From an uncultured Treponema sp. (GTDB lineage Bacteria; Spirochaetota; Spirochaetia; Treponematales; Treponemataceae), in contig CAMOIE010000011.1 in assembly GCA_946615905.1 (NCBI GenBank), forward strand, positions 1 to 64,000: a stretch of DNA of 64,000 nucleotides, written 5' to 3'. Made by a program: the position numbers and the translations under genes. This document shows, in pieces, positions 26,048-36,185 of the stretch. How positions within the stretch are numbered: the first letter of the stretch is position 1; every line of letters starts with the position of its first letter. The notes under the pieces were generated by a model. It ran no database searches, had not been told where the DNA came from, and was given only the letters and a program-made list of their open reading frames with translations.

Positions 26048-29000
26048 ATGACGAAGAGAATCTTTTGGAAAACGCTGTGCGTAACTTTTTTGGCGGTGCT
26101 GCTTTCAGCCTGTCATTTCATCGACTCTTTCAGCCCTGAAGATGACGAGGGCGTAAGGAGCATGGGCTTTGACAGGAACTCGCTGGAGCTTTACGTCGGC
26201 TCGATGGACATAATAAACCTGACCGTGGATTCTTCGCGCGGGCAGAACAATGAGGGCGTGAATTGGGAATACGACTCCTCGCTCGTCATGGCAAAGTGCG
26301 ATAATTATTCCATCGTCCTGACTGGGATTCAGGAAGGAACTGCGACTGTGAAGGCAAAATGCGGCGGAAAAAGCGTATCGTGCGCACTTCGGGTTTTGTC
26401 AGCGGACGAGACCGTGAGAATCGAAAATCCTTATGTCTATGTTTCCTCCGATTTCGTTAGTCTTGAACCAGGAACGACCGAAAAGGTCTTCGCCTCGGTT
26501 TACGGCGGAACTTCGGGCGACAAGGACGGCTTCACCTTCACGATTGACAAGCCGGCCATCGCATCTCTGTACACGGAAGGAAACTACTGCTGGCTGACCG
26601 GAAAGAGCGAGGGAATCGCGCGTGTTACTTGCCGCCATCCGCGAAGTTCATGGGGATACAGTTTCCTTGTTTCTGTCGCGGCTTCTGAAAAAACTGTCTC
26701 CTACATCACCACGACAAGCAACATCGTGACAATCAACAGACAGACTGACGGAAAAAAGGATTTTATCGTTGACCTTAAAAACGCGGCGTACACGACTTAT
26801 GCCGATGATTTCACTTATTCCATTACCGATGAGAATGGGAACGACTGTACAGACCCGCCGATTTCGTTTGAAACGCACGGAAGCAATGTGAGCGTGACCG
26901 CACTGAAAGGCGGCAATTGCTACATAAGGGTTTCGCACCCTGCCGCTACCTATGATCTTGATATTCTAGTCCGTGTGGTCGAGGACATCGAGAATGCCTA
27001 TATCGAGCCGTCGCTTTCTTATGTCGAGCTGTTCGGAAGCCAGAGCCAGACGGTGGGGCTTTCTGTGGCTGGCATCGCGGACTCCGTTTCAGTGAATCCC
27101 GACTTGTTTGAGTGGTCTTTTTCTGCGGACGCGGAGAGTTACGTTGACTACAAGATTTACGGTGGGAGCGAGAGCGGAAAGGGGGATTCAATCTGGCTTA
27201 CGGGGAAGAAAAACGGCGCGGTAAAGATTACGGCGCGTCATCCCCTGTGTCAGGAAAGCCGCACGGTTCTTGTCATCGTGAAGGACATTGCGGGCGAGGC
27301 TTCATCCTCAAAGATTTACATTACCACCTCACAGGATTATGTGGAGACCAAGGTCGGGGCAGAGGAAACGGCAATCAGCATCACGCTGAACAACCTTTCT
27401 GCGGGCGAGGAGGAAAATCTTGAATGGAAAATAGAAAGTTCCGCCTCCGACGGCTCGGCAAAGCCCGTAATCATGTTCGAGAGCGTTACCGGAAGACAGG
27501 CTTCCTCGTCAAGGAGCGCGATTTCCGTGGCGTTCGGGAAGGCTGTCATAAAGCCGCTGAACGAAGGAACTGCGGCAATAACTATTTCGCACCCGAAGGC
27601 AGCCTACCCGACAAAGATACTCGTTCAGGTTTTCGCACAGGATTACACAAGCGCCTCTCCGCTCGTTCTTTCGACTGACAGGCCTTTCCTGACCATAAAA
27701 AATGGCGAGACGGCAAGCCTATCCGTAAGTCTTTCCGGAATCTCAAAATCGGCCGGGGAAGAGAGGAACATCGTATGGAAATGCTCCGACTCTTCTTTCA
27801 TCGTGAATTCTGATGGAGAGAACGCGAGCATTACCGCAAGGGGAAGCGGACTTCACAAGGCGATCCTTACGGTGAGCCACGAGAAGGCAAGCTATCCGCT
27901 TAACATCGTCCTCGCGGGCTATGATGACGCGGCGGAGCTTTCGAGCCTCGACACGATTTATGCGTCCAAGACTTTCTACACACTTATGAAAGGCGAAACT
28001 TGCAATCTGTCCGTTCAAGGAACAAAATTCATCGTTGCCATGAATTCTGACGGAAGCACTTACACGGAAAACGGCGGGAATCCTGAAATCGACTGGCTGG
28101 TGGAGGAGGGGCTTGATTCCATCTCGTTTACTCAAAACGGAAGCACGGCGTTTGTCGAAGGTGTTCGGGCGGGAACTGCGCGGATAAGGGCGACTTTGCG
28201 GGGAACTGACGAGAGCGTGTTTTTCTATGTGGCGGTCAAAGAGCCGGGAGTAATCGAGGAAGGAAAGCCCTGCTACCTCACCACGGGTCAGAATGTCGTA
28301 ACCGTAAAAAAAGGCGGGACGGCGGACATTTCCGTAACGAGCGTGAACATTGACGGCTCTGTTTTGAACCAGATTGAATGGAAGAACTGCAATCCCGAAC
28401 TTTTTTCGGTTTCCGCGAACGGCGAAAACGCGACATTAATCGCGTTGGAAGAAGGAAGCGGGACAATCGAGGTGAGCCATCTGCTTTCAAAGAACACTCT
28501 GGTTTTAAACGTGCGGATAGGAAGCGAGTTCACCTACAAGAATGATGATGTCGCATACATTTCTTCCGATGACATAGTGCGGCTTAAAACCGATTCCGAC
28601 GACTCCATGCTCTCTTGCGTCCTTGCGCACACCGAGTCCTCTTTGACGGAAACCGAAGGCTTTGGCTTTTTCTCATCGGACAAGAGTTTGTTCGATGTCT
28701 TTTACAGTTCTAACGTGAACTATTGTCTCATAAAGCCCAAAAAGGCGGGGCAGGGAACTTTGAGGATTCACCACGAGAAGGCCGCATTTGACAAGGAAGT
28801 TTTGGTTATAATCGAAAAGACCGTCGCAGAGCTTTCAGAGATTCCCTATCTTTCCACAAGTCAGAATGTGGCGACCGTAATTCAGGGCGAGTACGTCACG
28901 CTTTCGGCGAACCTGAACAACGCCAGCGGCCATGACGGCTCTAAATGGCACTGGATGCCGCAGGACGGTAACATCTCAGACCTTGTTGTTGCTTCCGGTT

Positions 29001-32000
29001 CAAGCGCTCTTGTTTCTGGCGTGAGTCCGGGAACGACTAAGTTTTCCGTCACGCATGATGACTGCCTCTATCCGCTTGAGATAATCGTGATTTGCCTTGA
29101 CTCCTCTTCGGTTCGCGAAAAGCCGTTCATCCATACAAGCACGAACATCGCGACGCTCGGACTGGGAAAGTCAGGAACGATAACTGCGGAGCTGGTCGGC
29201 GGCGAGAACAGCCCTTCCAATTTTGTCTGGACTGTCTCAGATTCTTCCGTTGCCCTTGTTTCCGGCGGCGGATCTTCCTGTTACGTGCGCGGTCTGAAGG
29301 CTGGGCAGACCTACATCACGGTAAGGAGCCAGGATTATCCCGAATCCTATTCAAAGACGGTTTTCGTCAGGGTTGAGGAGACGACCGACGAGAAATGCTA
29401 CATCACGCTCTCAAAGAAAGTGCTGAAAATGAACCCTGCTCAAAATGGCGGCGAAACTGTTACGGCGACCCTTGAAAACGGCGACGTTCTGGATGCGAAG
29501 GATTTTGTCTGGTGGGCGGACGACTACAACATCGTCTCATTGACCAGCGTGACCGACACGGCGAAAATCGTGCCGACGGGGATTTCCGGGACGACTTACG
29601 TCCACGTGAAGCATCCCAAGGTTCTGGATGCGGTAGACATTCTCGTGATGTGTTCTGAATATTCTGAATTCGCCTTTTCTTCCGACAGCAAGAGCATACT
29701 GGAAAAGTCGATTTCCTTCATTCCGATGCAAGTCCCTGCGACAAGCGAGAAAGCCTGGATTGAGTATGAGTCCTCTGACAGTGACATCTGCGTTGCGACT
29801 GGAAGCGACAGGGTGTGCATGGTTGCGGGAGTTTCAAGGGGAAGCGCGGCCGTTACCGCGACCTTGCGGACGGCTGGCGGGGTTGTCGCGACGGCGCAGA
29901 TGGCGGTCATAATCGGGAAAGCAGAAGAGGCGGTGAACACGGTTTCCTGCGAGACCACAATCATCAACATGGAGACAGGCGAGAGCAAGACGCTTGAGGC
30001 ACTTCTTTCTGGCTCCGGTATTACTGCGGTCGATTCATACGGAATTTCTTGGACTTCAAGCGACTTAAATGTTGTTTCCGTGCTTCAGACCGGCGAGGGA
30101 ACTTCTCTCGGAAAGAACGCCTACATAACTGCGCACAGGGCTGGAACTGCGGTGATTACGGTGAGCCATCCCAAATGCCTTTACGACCTTTCAATCTGGG
30201 TACTTGTTCCCGAAAAAGAGGAGGCGACAATCACGCTTGACCAGACCTATGTAGAGATGAACAAGTCGGACGGAGCGGTGGCAGTCACGGCGAAACTTTC
30301 CCACGCGAAGGAAGGCGACGAGAACTCAATCACCTGGACTGCGCCCAAAGTCGGCGGGGTGAACATCATCACGGTGTCAAAGTCCAAGGGGAAAACCTGT
30401 AATATTGTGCCTCGCAACACCGGAAGCACGACATTGCGCGCCCAGCTCCCGAACGGAAATTATGCCGACTGCATCGTTACCGTTCTTTCCGACGCGGAGA
30501 TTGTGTTAGAGACAAAGACAATCCATGTGAACCCCGGTTTTTCCGAAACGGTCAGTTATACGGTCACGCCTGAATCAGCCTCAATAAACTGGGTCAAGAT
30601 GATGAACGGCTCCCAGTCAATGTCCTCTCCGACGGAATTCTTCGACTTTGCCGTGAACGAGTCTTCAAGGACAATCACGGTTACAGGGAAGGCTGTCGGC
30701 ACGGGGCTTCTGTACGGATATTCCGCGACCGACGCGGGAACGGCGAAGGCGGAGCTGAACGTAATCTGCGAATACAATTACGTTCTGGAGTTCGATGACG
30801 CTGCGGGAGTGATTTCAATGCGCCCTGACGACAGCGGCTTAGTCACTTCCTACGGGAATCCGCATAATCTTGCGGAGATTCCTTTTCATGTCTACCCGAA
30901 AAGCGGAATGGACATCAGCGTGGAGAGTTCGACTGAAAAACTGGAAATCACCTCGTATTCGTTTGACCCGGCGACAGGGAAGGGAAAGATTTTTGTGAAG
31001 GCTTTGGGCGAGGAAACGGGCGGCTACATCACGCTGATTGCCACGAATCCCGACGACAAGGCTAACACTCCCATCAGGCGGAAGAAATATATAAACTCAA
31101 AGTACGATTCCTACACGATAACCCCTGTCTTTGACTTCAAGAGCGGAAGTTTCAGCGCTTATTCTGGCAAGGGAACTGGGCAGGGAGGTACGCTTACCTT
31201 GGGTGATGGCGAGAGCATTCTTTTCTACCTTGATGTCGCAGAGCCTAATGCGAATTTAAGCAACATAGAGATAAAATTTCAGAGCGGAGTGGGAGTGGAC
31301 GCGAACGCGGGAAGAAATCCGTCGAATGGCGGCACTATTTCCGAAACCGAGAACCACATTTATTTTTCGGGAAGCGGCTCGAATCTGACCCCGGAGACCA
31401 CCGGCACCGACGGGAAGGCTTATTACAGAATCGGGCATAACTACGACTACACGGAGACTGGCTATTGGGTGAACGGCGATGCCTATTTCGGTCATACGAT
31501 AAGCAGCGTCCATGTGAAGTGGCATGATTACAGCTGGTACGAAAGTGGCTCGGACTGGACGGACAACTATTGCGTGATAGACGGGCGTGACACGAAAATC
31601 AATCCCTACGGTTCTCGCAGCGCGGGCTGCAACAATGATGAATTCTCAACGTATATGAAGCGTCTTTGCGTGGTGAAGGACAACAGCTTCTATTACTATG
31701 AGAAGTCCGCCTTCCGCCCCGACAATGTTGATTCCGCTGATAATTACACTAATGCCCATTACAGCAACAATCTTCCCTATTGGTGGGTTCAGCGGCATGA
31801 CTGCCCGTCTCACTGCCCGAACGTCAGGATAAACACGACCTGTCATCCTTGCTACATCGGCACGACCGTCAGCAAGAATCAGAACGTGCGGGGAACCTCG
31901 ACCTTTTACCTGATGATAACCTACCAGACCATAGACGGCGGCGGCAAGACCGAGGCAATCCGCGTTGACGTGAAGAAAAGGATGTGCCAGGCGAACACCA

Positions 32001-32476
32001 AGGGGCTTTGGACTTCGACCTACGACTCCAACGGGAAGTATTGCTGGAAGTTTGTCGGACAGGCATACACGCTAGAGCCGTACATCGTGCAGAAAAGCTA
32101 TGAGGCAAACTATAATTCTACGGTAACTCTGCAACTTGACACGAACATTGCCCTGCGTCCCGGGAACGCGACCGTATCTTCTGACAAGACGAACGTGAGC
32201 GGGCGGATTTCTTCGGACGGGAAATTGATTGTGACGGCCGGAAGCCCGAAATACCTTGGAACAGGATATTATGAATGGACGAGCGTAGACGACGGCGATG
32301 ACGACTACCATTATGAGTGGGTTGAGGTTTCAAAGTCTGAATACGATGAGCTAGATGAAGATAGCCGGAAGACGGAGGAAAAGTACGAGGGCGAGATGTC
32401 CGCTACGCTGACGGTGACTTACGAGAACACGGACGGAAGGAATTACACTTCGCGGGTTACGGTGAATGTGAAATAA
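26048..32476 (+). CDS. second giant Ig-like-repeat surface lipoprotein, 2142 aa
   Basis: Paralogue of the preceding gene with the same repeat pattern in the same order. It shares the opening repeat with NPYVYVSSDFVSLEPG and an IENAYIEPS segment. Lipobox LLSAC (Cys22). It is longer because of a C-terminal module of about 500 residues rich in Tyr, Trp, Gly and Asn. That module carries a cysteine cluster (CPSHCPN...CHPCYIG, about residues 1918-1935) not found in the first protein. Such a distal module at the tip of a repeat stalk is a likely ligand-binding head. RBS GGAGGGG lies before the ATG. It is convergent with the HTH gene, separated by only 13 bases with no clear terminator. Confidence 0.78.
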   Translation: MTKRIFWKTLCVTFLAVLLSACHFIDSFSPEDDEGVRSMGFDRNSLELYVGSMDIINLTVDSSRGQNNEGVNWEYDSSLVMAKCDNYSIVLTGIQEGTATVKAKCGGKSVSCALRVLSADETVRIENPYVYVSSDFVSLEPGTTEKVFASVYGGTSGDKDGFTFTIDKPAIASLYTEGNYCWLTGKSEGIARVTCRHPRSSWGYSFLVSVAASEKTVSYITTTSNIVTINRQTDGKKDFIVDLKNAAYTTYADDFTYSITDENGNDCTDPPISFETHGSNVSVTALKGGNCYIRVSHPAATYDLDILVRVVEDIENAYIEPSLSYVELFGSQSQTVGLSVAGIADSVSVNPDLFEWSFSADAESYVDYKIYGGSESGKGDSIWLTGKKNGAVKITARHPLCQESRTVLVIVKDIAGEASSSKIYITTSQDYVETKVGAEETAISITLNNLSAGEEENLEWKIESSASDGSAKPVIMFESVTGRQASSSRSAISVAFGKAVIKPLNEGTAAITISHPKAAYPTKILVQVFAQDYTSASPLVLSTDRPFLTIKNGETASLSVSLSGISKSAGEERNIVWKCSDSSFIVNSDGENASITARGSGLHKAILTVSHEKASYPLNIVLAGYDDAAELSSLDTIYASKTFYTLMKGETCNLSVQGTKFIVAMNSDGSTYTENGGNPEIDWLVEEGLDSISFTQNGSTAFVEGVRAGTARIRATLRGTDESVFFYVAVKEPGVIEEGKPCYLTTGQNVVTVKKGGTADISVTSVNIDGSVLNQIEWKNCNPELFSVSANGENATLIALEEGSGTIEVSHLLSKNTLVLNVRIGSEFTYKNDDVAYISSDDIVRLKTDSDDSMLSCVLAHTESSLTETEGFGFFSSDKSLFDVFYSSNVNYCLIKPKKAGQGTLRIHHEKAAFDKEVLVIIEKTVAELSEIPYLSTSQNVATVIQGEYVTLSANLNNASGHDGSKWHWMPQDGNISDLVVASGSSALVSGVSPGTTKFSVTHDDCLYPLEIIVICLDSSSVREKPFIHTSTNIATLGLGKSGTITAELVGGENSPSNFVWTVSDSSVALVSGGGSSCYVRGLKAGQTYITVRSQDYPESYSKTVFVRVEETTDEKCYITLSKKVLKMNPAQNGGETVTATLENGDVLDAKDFVWWADDYNIVSLTSVTDTAKIVPTGISGTTYVHVKHPKVLDAVDILVMCSEYSEFAFSSDSKSILEKSISFIPMQVPATSEKAWIEYESSDSDICVATGSDRVCMVAGVSRGSAAVTATLRTAGGVVATAQMAVIIGKAEEAVNTVSCETTIINMETGESKTLEALLSGSGITAVDSYGISWTSSDLNVVSVLQTGEGTSLGKNAYITAHRAGTAVITVSHPKCLYDLSIWVLVPEKEEATITLDQTYVEMNKSDGAVAVTAKLSHAKEGDENSITWTAPKVGGVNIITVSKSKGKTCNIVPRNTGSTTLRAQLPNGNYADCIVTVLSDAEIVLETKTIHVNPGFSETVSYTVTPESASINWVKMMNGSQSMSSPTEFFDFAVNESSRTITVTGKAVGTGLLYGYSATDAGTAKAELNVICEYNYVLEFDDAAGVISMRPDDSGLVTSYGNPHNLAEIPFHVYPKSGMDISVESSTEKLEITSYSFDPATGKGKIFVKALGEETGGYITLIATNPDDKANTPIRRKKYINSKYDSYTITPVFDFKSGSFSAYSGKGTGQGGTLTLGDGESILFYLDVAEPNANLSNIEIKFQSGVGVDANAGRNPSNGGTISETENHIYFSGSGSNLTPETTGTDGKAYYRIGHNYDYTETGYWVNGDAYFGHTISSVHVKWHDYSWYESGSDWTDNYCVIDGRDTKINPYGSRSAGCNNDEFSTYMKRLCVVKDNSFYYYEKSAFRPDNVDSADNYTNAHYSNNLPYWWVQRHDCPSHCPNVRINTTCHPCYIGTTVSKNQNVRGTSTFYLMITYQTIDGGGKTEAIRVDVKKRMCQANTKGLWTSTYDSNGKYCWKFVGQAYTLEPYIVQKSYEANYNSTVTLQLDTNIALRPGNATVSSDKTNVSGRISSDGKLIVTAGSPKYLGTGYYEWTSVDDGDDDYHYEWVEVSKSEYDELDEDSRKTEEKYEGEMSATLTVTYENTDGRNYTSRVTVNVK

Positions 32477-32489
32477 ACGGTTAGGGGAG

Positions 32490-33248
32490 TTAATACCCCC
32501 GAAGCCGTGCGACCCATTCTCCCGCAGAAAGGCTGATTTTTCGCAAGATGTCCTGTGAAACTTCGTCCGGGTAAATGAACCAAAAGTCCGGGTGAATGTC
32601 TGTCCTGAATTTTGTGATGAAAGGAACTGCCGGGCGTTTTAGGCAGCGGCGGTCTTCCGTGGGGTGCTTCTTCATGTAGATTACGTTGGCGATTTCTGCA
32701 GCCGGGCAGTTGTGGACGGCACAGAATTTTGAGAGGACATGACCTTCCTTGATTGCGTCAAAATAGATGTGACCGAGTGATTTCCTTGTCGAAAGTTCGG
32801 TGCGGGCTTCCATGTTGTAGACGGGGAATTTTTCCTCGACAAGCGGCCTGAATGAAACGGGGGCGGGGAGTTCCTCGTCTTCCTTGAAGACCCACTGTGC
32901 GGGCGAGATGAAGCGACGCAGCGAGAAGATTATTCCGTAGGTCGGTCGGACTTTGCCAAGAATGATTTGGTTCAGGAATTTTATTCGCGCCTCCGAAAGC
33001 CCCAGATTTTTTGCGGTTTCGGTGAATTTGCATTCTTTCGCAAGATTCCTGAAATACCGTGCCGCATGAGTCGTGATTTCGGCATCGCCGGCCTTTTCTT
33101 TAATCTGCTTCAGAAGGCTGTCTTTGAGAGCCAGAAATTCCGTGCTGGAGATTGAATATTTTTTGAGGATTTCTTTCTCACCGAGTCCGTTAAAAATGTC
33201 GGCCAGAATCTCGCCTTGAATCTGCCTTGCTATGTCCATTCCTTCCAC
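32490..33248 (-). CDS. HTH DNA-binding protein, candidate regulator of the element
   Basis: A 252-aa protein with an Xre/HTH_3-like segment at about 68-115 (RNLAKECKFTETAKNLGLSE, then a second helix pair). The rest is unassigned and has several aromatic residues. Its own upstream region carries three CTAG-containing boxes, two oriented as TCTAG toward its promoter, which suggests autoregulation and makes it the best candidate for the TCTAG-box regulator. GTG 33248 lies 7 bases after the -10, so the mRNA may be leaderless. ATG 33239 is an alternative, but AAGGA touches it without a spacer. Confidence 0.62.
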   Translation of the reverse strand: MEGMDIARQIQGEILADIFNGLGEKEILKKYSISSTEFLALKDSLLKQIKEKAGDAEITTHAARYFRNLAKECKFTETAKNLGLSEARIKFLNQIILGKVRPTYGIIFSLRRFISPAQWVFKEDEELPAPVSFRPLVEEKFPVYNMEARTELSTRKSLGHIYFDAIKEGHVLSKFCAVHNCPAAEIANVIYMKKHPTEDRRCLKRPAVPFITKFRTDIHPDFWFIYPDEVSQDILRKISLSAGEWVARLRGY

Positions 33249-33254
33249 AAGTAA

Positions 33255-33343
33255 AGATTAACGGTTTTGGGGGATTTTTGTCAAATGCTAGACGGATTGG
33301 AATGGATAGAACTAGAAGTATCAATTTGTCTAAAATTATCTAG
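33255..33343 (-). promoter_or_regulatory. promoter and TCTAG boxes of the HTH gene
   Basis: Minus strand: -35 TTGACA (33284-33279), 18 bases, -10 TAATCT (33260-33255). TCTAG boxes end 3 bases (33292-33288) and 27 bases (33316-33312) upstream of the -35. A further CTAG site in the opposite orientation lies at 33339-33343, overlapping the end of the neighbouring gene. Confidence 0.6.
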
Positions 33344-34407
33344 GACTTGGTTTTATACCAAGTGTTAAGTTCTTTTATCAAATTTTCCGTGTTTACCAAA
33401 AGCCATTGCTCTAATAGTTCTTTTTCTTTTGCACTGTTTATCTTCAATTTGTTGAGCAGTACAAAGAATTCTTTATAAGTTATATCAACTATTCCATACA
33501 AAAAACGTATAATTTGATTAAATTCAGGTCTGACTGCAAGCGAAAAAGATGTTGCATGGGAGTAGCGACAGGCGAGACGATAGTAATAATTAAATTCTTC
33601 TCCTAAGTTTGATTCCTCAAACATTGTTTTTAGAGTTCTATTGTTTCTTTCTTTTATGACAGCACTTGTCCATCCGTAATTATCGTCAAAATGTTCGCCG
33701 TAGGTTGAAATCAAGTTATTGTAAATTTCTGAAACTTCATCAGGAATTTTAGAGTTGTTTATTTTTGCCATTTCAATCTGTAAAAGACAATCATCAATTC
33801 TTGCATGGTCAAGAAAAGCGTTTATCAATTCTGGATGTCTTTGCAAATACGCAAAAACTATGTAAGTTTCATAAAAAGTCCTGTACACAGAAATTACGCT
33901 ATTATTGTTTCCACTTAAAAGTAAATTGTTTATTCCATTAAGTAAATCTAATGAATAGGTTAGAAATTCGTGTATAACAGAAATCTCTAAGTCATTGGCG
34001 GATTTTCTTATGTATTTTTCTTGAATATAAAAATAGAAAACTCGCATCAATTCAACATACAGAACGAATGCTTGCAAGGGAATATTTAACAGATTCAAAA
34101 GCTCATTGTTCTTATTTCCTTCAAGAATGTTGAACATCGTTTCTGGTCGCATAAGCGGATAGTTTTCTTTTATGTAATCGGAAGTATAGCCCTTTAGTTC
34201 TTCCTGACATTTTTCATAATTGTTGTTGATTGGGCATTTCCGCACAAGTCTTTCTATGACAGCCATATAATTCTTCTTCTCAATTTTTTCTGCATGTTGA
34301 GCATCGAACTTAGACAAATCAGGAAGCAAGTTATTCTCTAGTTTGTATTGAAAATTTTTATCAACAAGTTTTCCAATTTCATTATAAAAATCAGGTGTAG
34401 TAAGCAT
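33340..34407 (-). CDS. DUF5677/HEPN-like protein, third gene of the AbiE operon
   Basis: A 355-aa helical protein resembling DUF5677: ISVYRTFYETYIVFAYLQRHPE, then YYYRLACRYSHATSFSLA. The latter contains R277 and H284 in an R-X6-H arrangement, the motif of HEPN ribonucleases. CAGGAG precedes the ATG and the gap to abiEii is only 17 bases, so it is co-transcribed with the toxin-antitoxin pair. It could be an additional RNA-targeting effector or an accessory of the AbiE response; neither is shown. The 3' end overlaps the CTAG site of the regulator's control region. Strongly AT-rich compared with the trb genes. Confidence 0.6.
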   Translation of the reverse strand: MLTTPDFYNEIGKLVDKNFQYKLENNLLPDLSKFDAQHAEKIEKKNYMAVIERLVRKCPINNNYEKCQEELKGYTSDYIKENYPLMRPETMFNILEGNKNNELLNLLNIPLQAFVLYVELMRVFYFYIQEKYIRKSANDLEISVIHEFLTYSLDLLNGINNLLLSGNNNSVISVYRTFYETYIVFAYLQRHPELINAFLDHARIDDCLLQIEMAKINNSKIPDEVSEIYNNLISTYGEHFDDNYGWTSAVIKERNNRTLKTMFEESNLGEEFNYYYRLACRYSHATSFSLAVRPEFNQIIRFLYGIVDITYKEFFVLLNKLKINSAKEKELLEQWLLVNTENLIKELNTWYKTKS

Positions 34408-34424
34408 AGAATTATTCTCCTGTT

Positions 34425-35480
34425 TTATGGCTCAAAAGTTATGCTTTCTCTAAGCATGATGTCAGCATTAACCGCATAAAAGTAGCCTTCTGGAGTTCGC
34501 TTCCGAAGGTGATTCACAGTATTTAAACCTTTATGCTTGAATTTCCACTCATTTATGGTTTCCCCATTGTATAATTTAAATGGCTGATTCTCTAAAAGGG
34601 CAGAAGCGAAGCTGATTAGAAGCGGAACTCTGTCCGTTGCCTTTTCGGGAGTGAATTTTTCACTGAAAATAAAATTCTGAATTTGGCGTGAGCCATCCAT
34701 TAGGAAAGGATAATCTTCACGGAGAATTTTTCCGCGAGAGGCAATGCATACTCCAGTTTTTATTGTGTCTATCAGACATTCATCGAGACTGTATTTTCCA
34801 CCTCGGTAATCAATTTCTGCTTTTGCAACTCTTTCATAAGATTCTTTCACTTCGTTTAAATTATCCATTTTTGGAATCAGGGAACAGATGTCGTACATTT
34901 GTTTTATCACTTCAAGGTCTTTTTCTTTTCGGAGTGGAATTCCTGTCGTATGGGGCGCAAACGCAGTTAATTTATCACCAAGGATGCAATTCAAGTTTGG
35001 AATTTTGACTTTTAGGGATTCTCCTTCTGACAGAAGTAAGCTGTTCTTGATTTCTTTTTCTGTCAATGTCGGGTAATTGTTTTCTTCAAAAAGTATGTCG
35101 AGCAAAATATAAAATTCAGTGTTTCTGACTGGAGAATAATATGTAAATTTGAAGTGCCGCTTCTCTATATTGTTCTTGCCCTTTCGTATTTGTTCTTCCT
35201 GGTTCAGAAATGGAAATATTTTGGAGGCTTCTTCTATGTATTTTTTTACATCGGTTCCTGGCTGAACGACAATATCAATATCCGTTGACAATCTTTGCGG
35301 ATAGTCGAGCAGCAGAATAAGACTTGTTCCGCCTTTGAAGATAAAAGGCATATCGACTTTTCGGAGTGCCTCAAGCATCCCAAAGGCAAAGATTGTTCGT
35401 TCTAGTAAAATAGGGTCTCTGTTTGATTCAGAGCGGAGATTATCAATGTGTTCCTTTGTGAAATTTTCTTTTAGTAGCAT
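34425..35480 (-). CDS. abiEii: AbiEii-type nucleotidyltransferase toxin (second copy)
   Basis: A 351-aa homologue of the protein at 15019-16062. It has the same core: FKGGTSLILLLDYPQRLSTD then DIDIVVQPGTD, EKRHFKFTYYSPVRN, NCILGDKLTAFAPHTTGIP. The active-site aspartates and the lysine block are intact. Divergence from the first copy is clear in the C-terminal half, so this is an old paralogue or an independent acquisition, not a recent duplication. Three bases separate it from abiEi, and the DUF5677 gene follows 17 bases downstream. Confidence 0.88.
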   Translation of the reverse strand: MLLKENFTKEHIDNLRSESNRDPILLERTIFAFGMLEALRKVDMPFIFKGGTSLILLLDYPQRLSTDIDIVVQPGTDVKKYIEEASKIFPFLNQEEQIRKGKNNIEKRHFKFTYYSPVRNTEFYILLDILFEENNYPTLTEKEIKNSLLLSEGESLKVKIPNLNCILGDKLTAFAPHTTGIPLRKEKDLEVIKQMYDICSLIPKMDNLNEVKESYERVAKAEIDYRGGKYSLDECLIDTIKTGVCIASRGKILREDYPFLMDGSRQIQNFIFSEKFTPEKATDRVPLLISFASALLENQPFKLYNGETINEWKFKHKGLNTVNHLRKRTPEGYFYAVNADIMLRESITFEP

Positions 35481-35483
35481 TTT

Positions 35484-36170
35484 CTATTCCTGTTTCAAAT
35501 ATTTTTCCAATTCTTCTTTTGCTGACCTTCGCCTTGCATAGCGGAGCATTTTACCCATATCAAGTGAATACCCGCTCAGAAATCCATCATAAATCATCTG
35601 AAACTGTGATTTTGGTATGAGCGCATTCAAATTTTTGTCCGCTACAATATCAACCAAGAATTTTTCAGGCAGGGATGTCCATTTTTCTTGCCGCCCTTTC
35701 GGGGATTCTGTTGTAAGCCTGTTTGCGATGATTGTATCTTTTTGCAGATAAGTCCACATGATGTCTGGCGTAGGTTTCAGCAATATTTTTCCTGGATACA
35801 GTTCGTTTAAATCCTTAAAAACGAAATCAAGTTGCTCATGCTCAATATACAAGAATAGCGTGTTGCTTCCTAATTGTTGGTTCATGAACTCATTTAACTG
35901 TCTTGTTTCAAAAATGCTGAAATTCAGGTCGATATATTTTTCACTAAGCACTTTTGCCAGCGATAGCGCCCACTCTGAATAAGACCAATCATAAACTTTC
36001 TTTGTATTTTCAATTAAGGAGTACGAGTTTCTTCCTGTCCTCGTAATCTTGCCGGAGTTTATCAGGGATTCAATGTTGCGATATTTAGATGAGAAACTTT
36101 GTTTTTTGGGAGAGAGAAATTTATTCAATATTTCTTCCCTATTATAAACAGATACCCCTGCTTTTATCAT
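35484..36170 (-). CDS. abiEi: AbiEi-type antitoxin/repressor (second copy)
   Basis: A 228-aa antitoxin matching the architecture of 14309-15022: N-terminal winged helix (YNREEILNKFLSPKKQSFSS) and the C-terminal block IYDGFLSGYSLDMGKMLRYA followed by RRRSAKEEL. Unlike the first copy it has a clear RBS, AAGGAG, 6 bases before the ATG. Upstream is a 16-base-arm palindrome and a promoter. First gene of a three-gene operon. Confidence 0.82.
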   Translation of the reverse strand: MIKAGVSVYNREEILNKFLSPKKQSFSSKYRNIESLINSGKITRTGRNSYSLIENTKKVYDWSYSEWALSLAKVLSEKYIDLNFSIFETRQLNEFMNQQLGSNTLFLYIEHEQLDFVFKDLNELYPGKILLKPTPDIMWTYLQKDTIIANRLTTESPKGRQEKWTSLPEKFLVDIVADKNLNALIPKSQFQMIYDGFLSGYSLDMGKMLRYARRRSAKEELEKYLKQE

Positions 36171-36185
36171 TTAAATCTCCTTTTT

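Noticed and set aside
32477-32489. Terminator between the second Ig-like gene and the convergent HTH gene.
   Set aside because: Only a weak GGGG/CCCC pairing that extends into the HTH coding end and has no T-tract; not listed as a feature.
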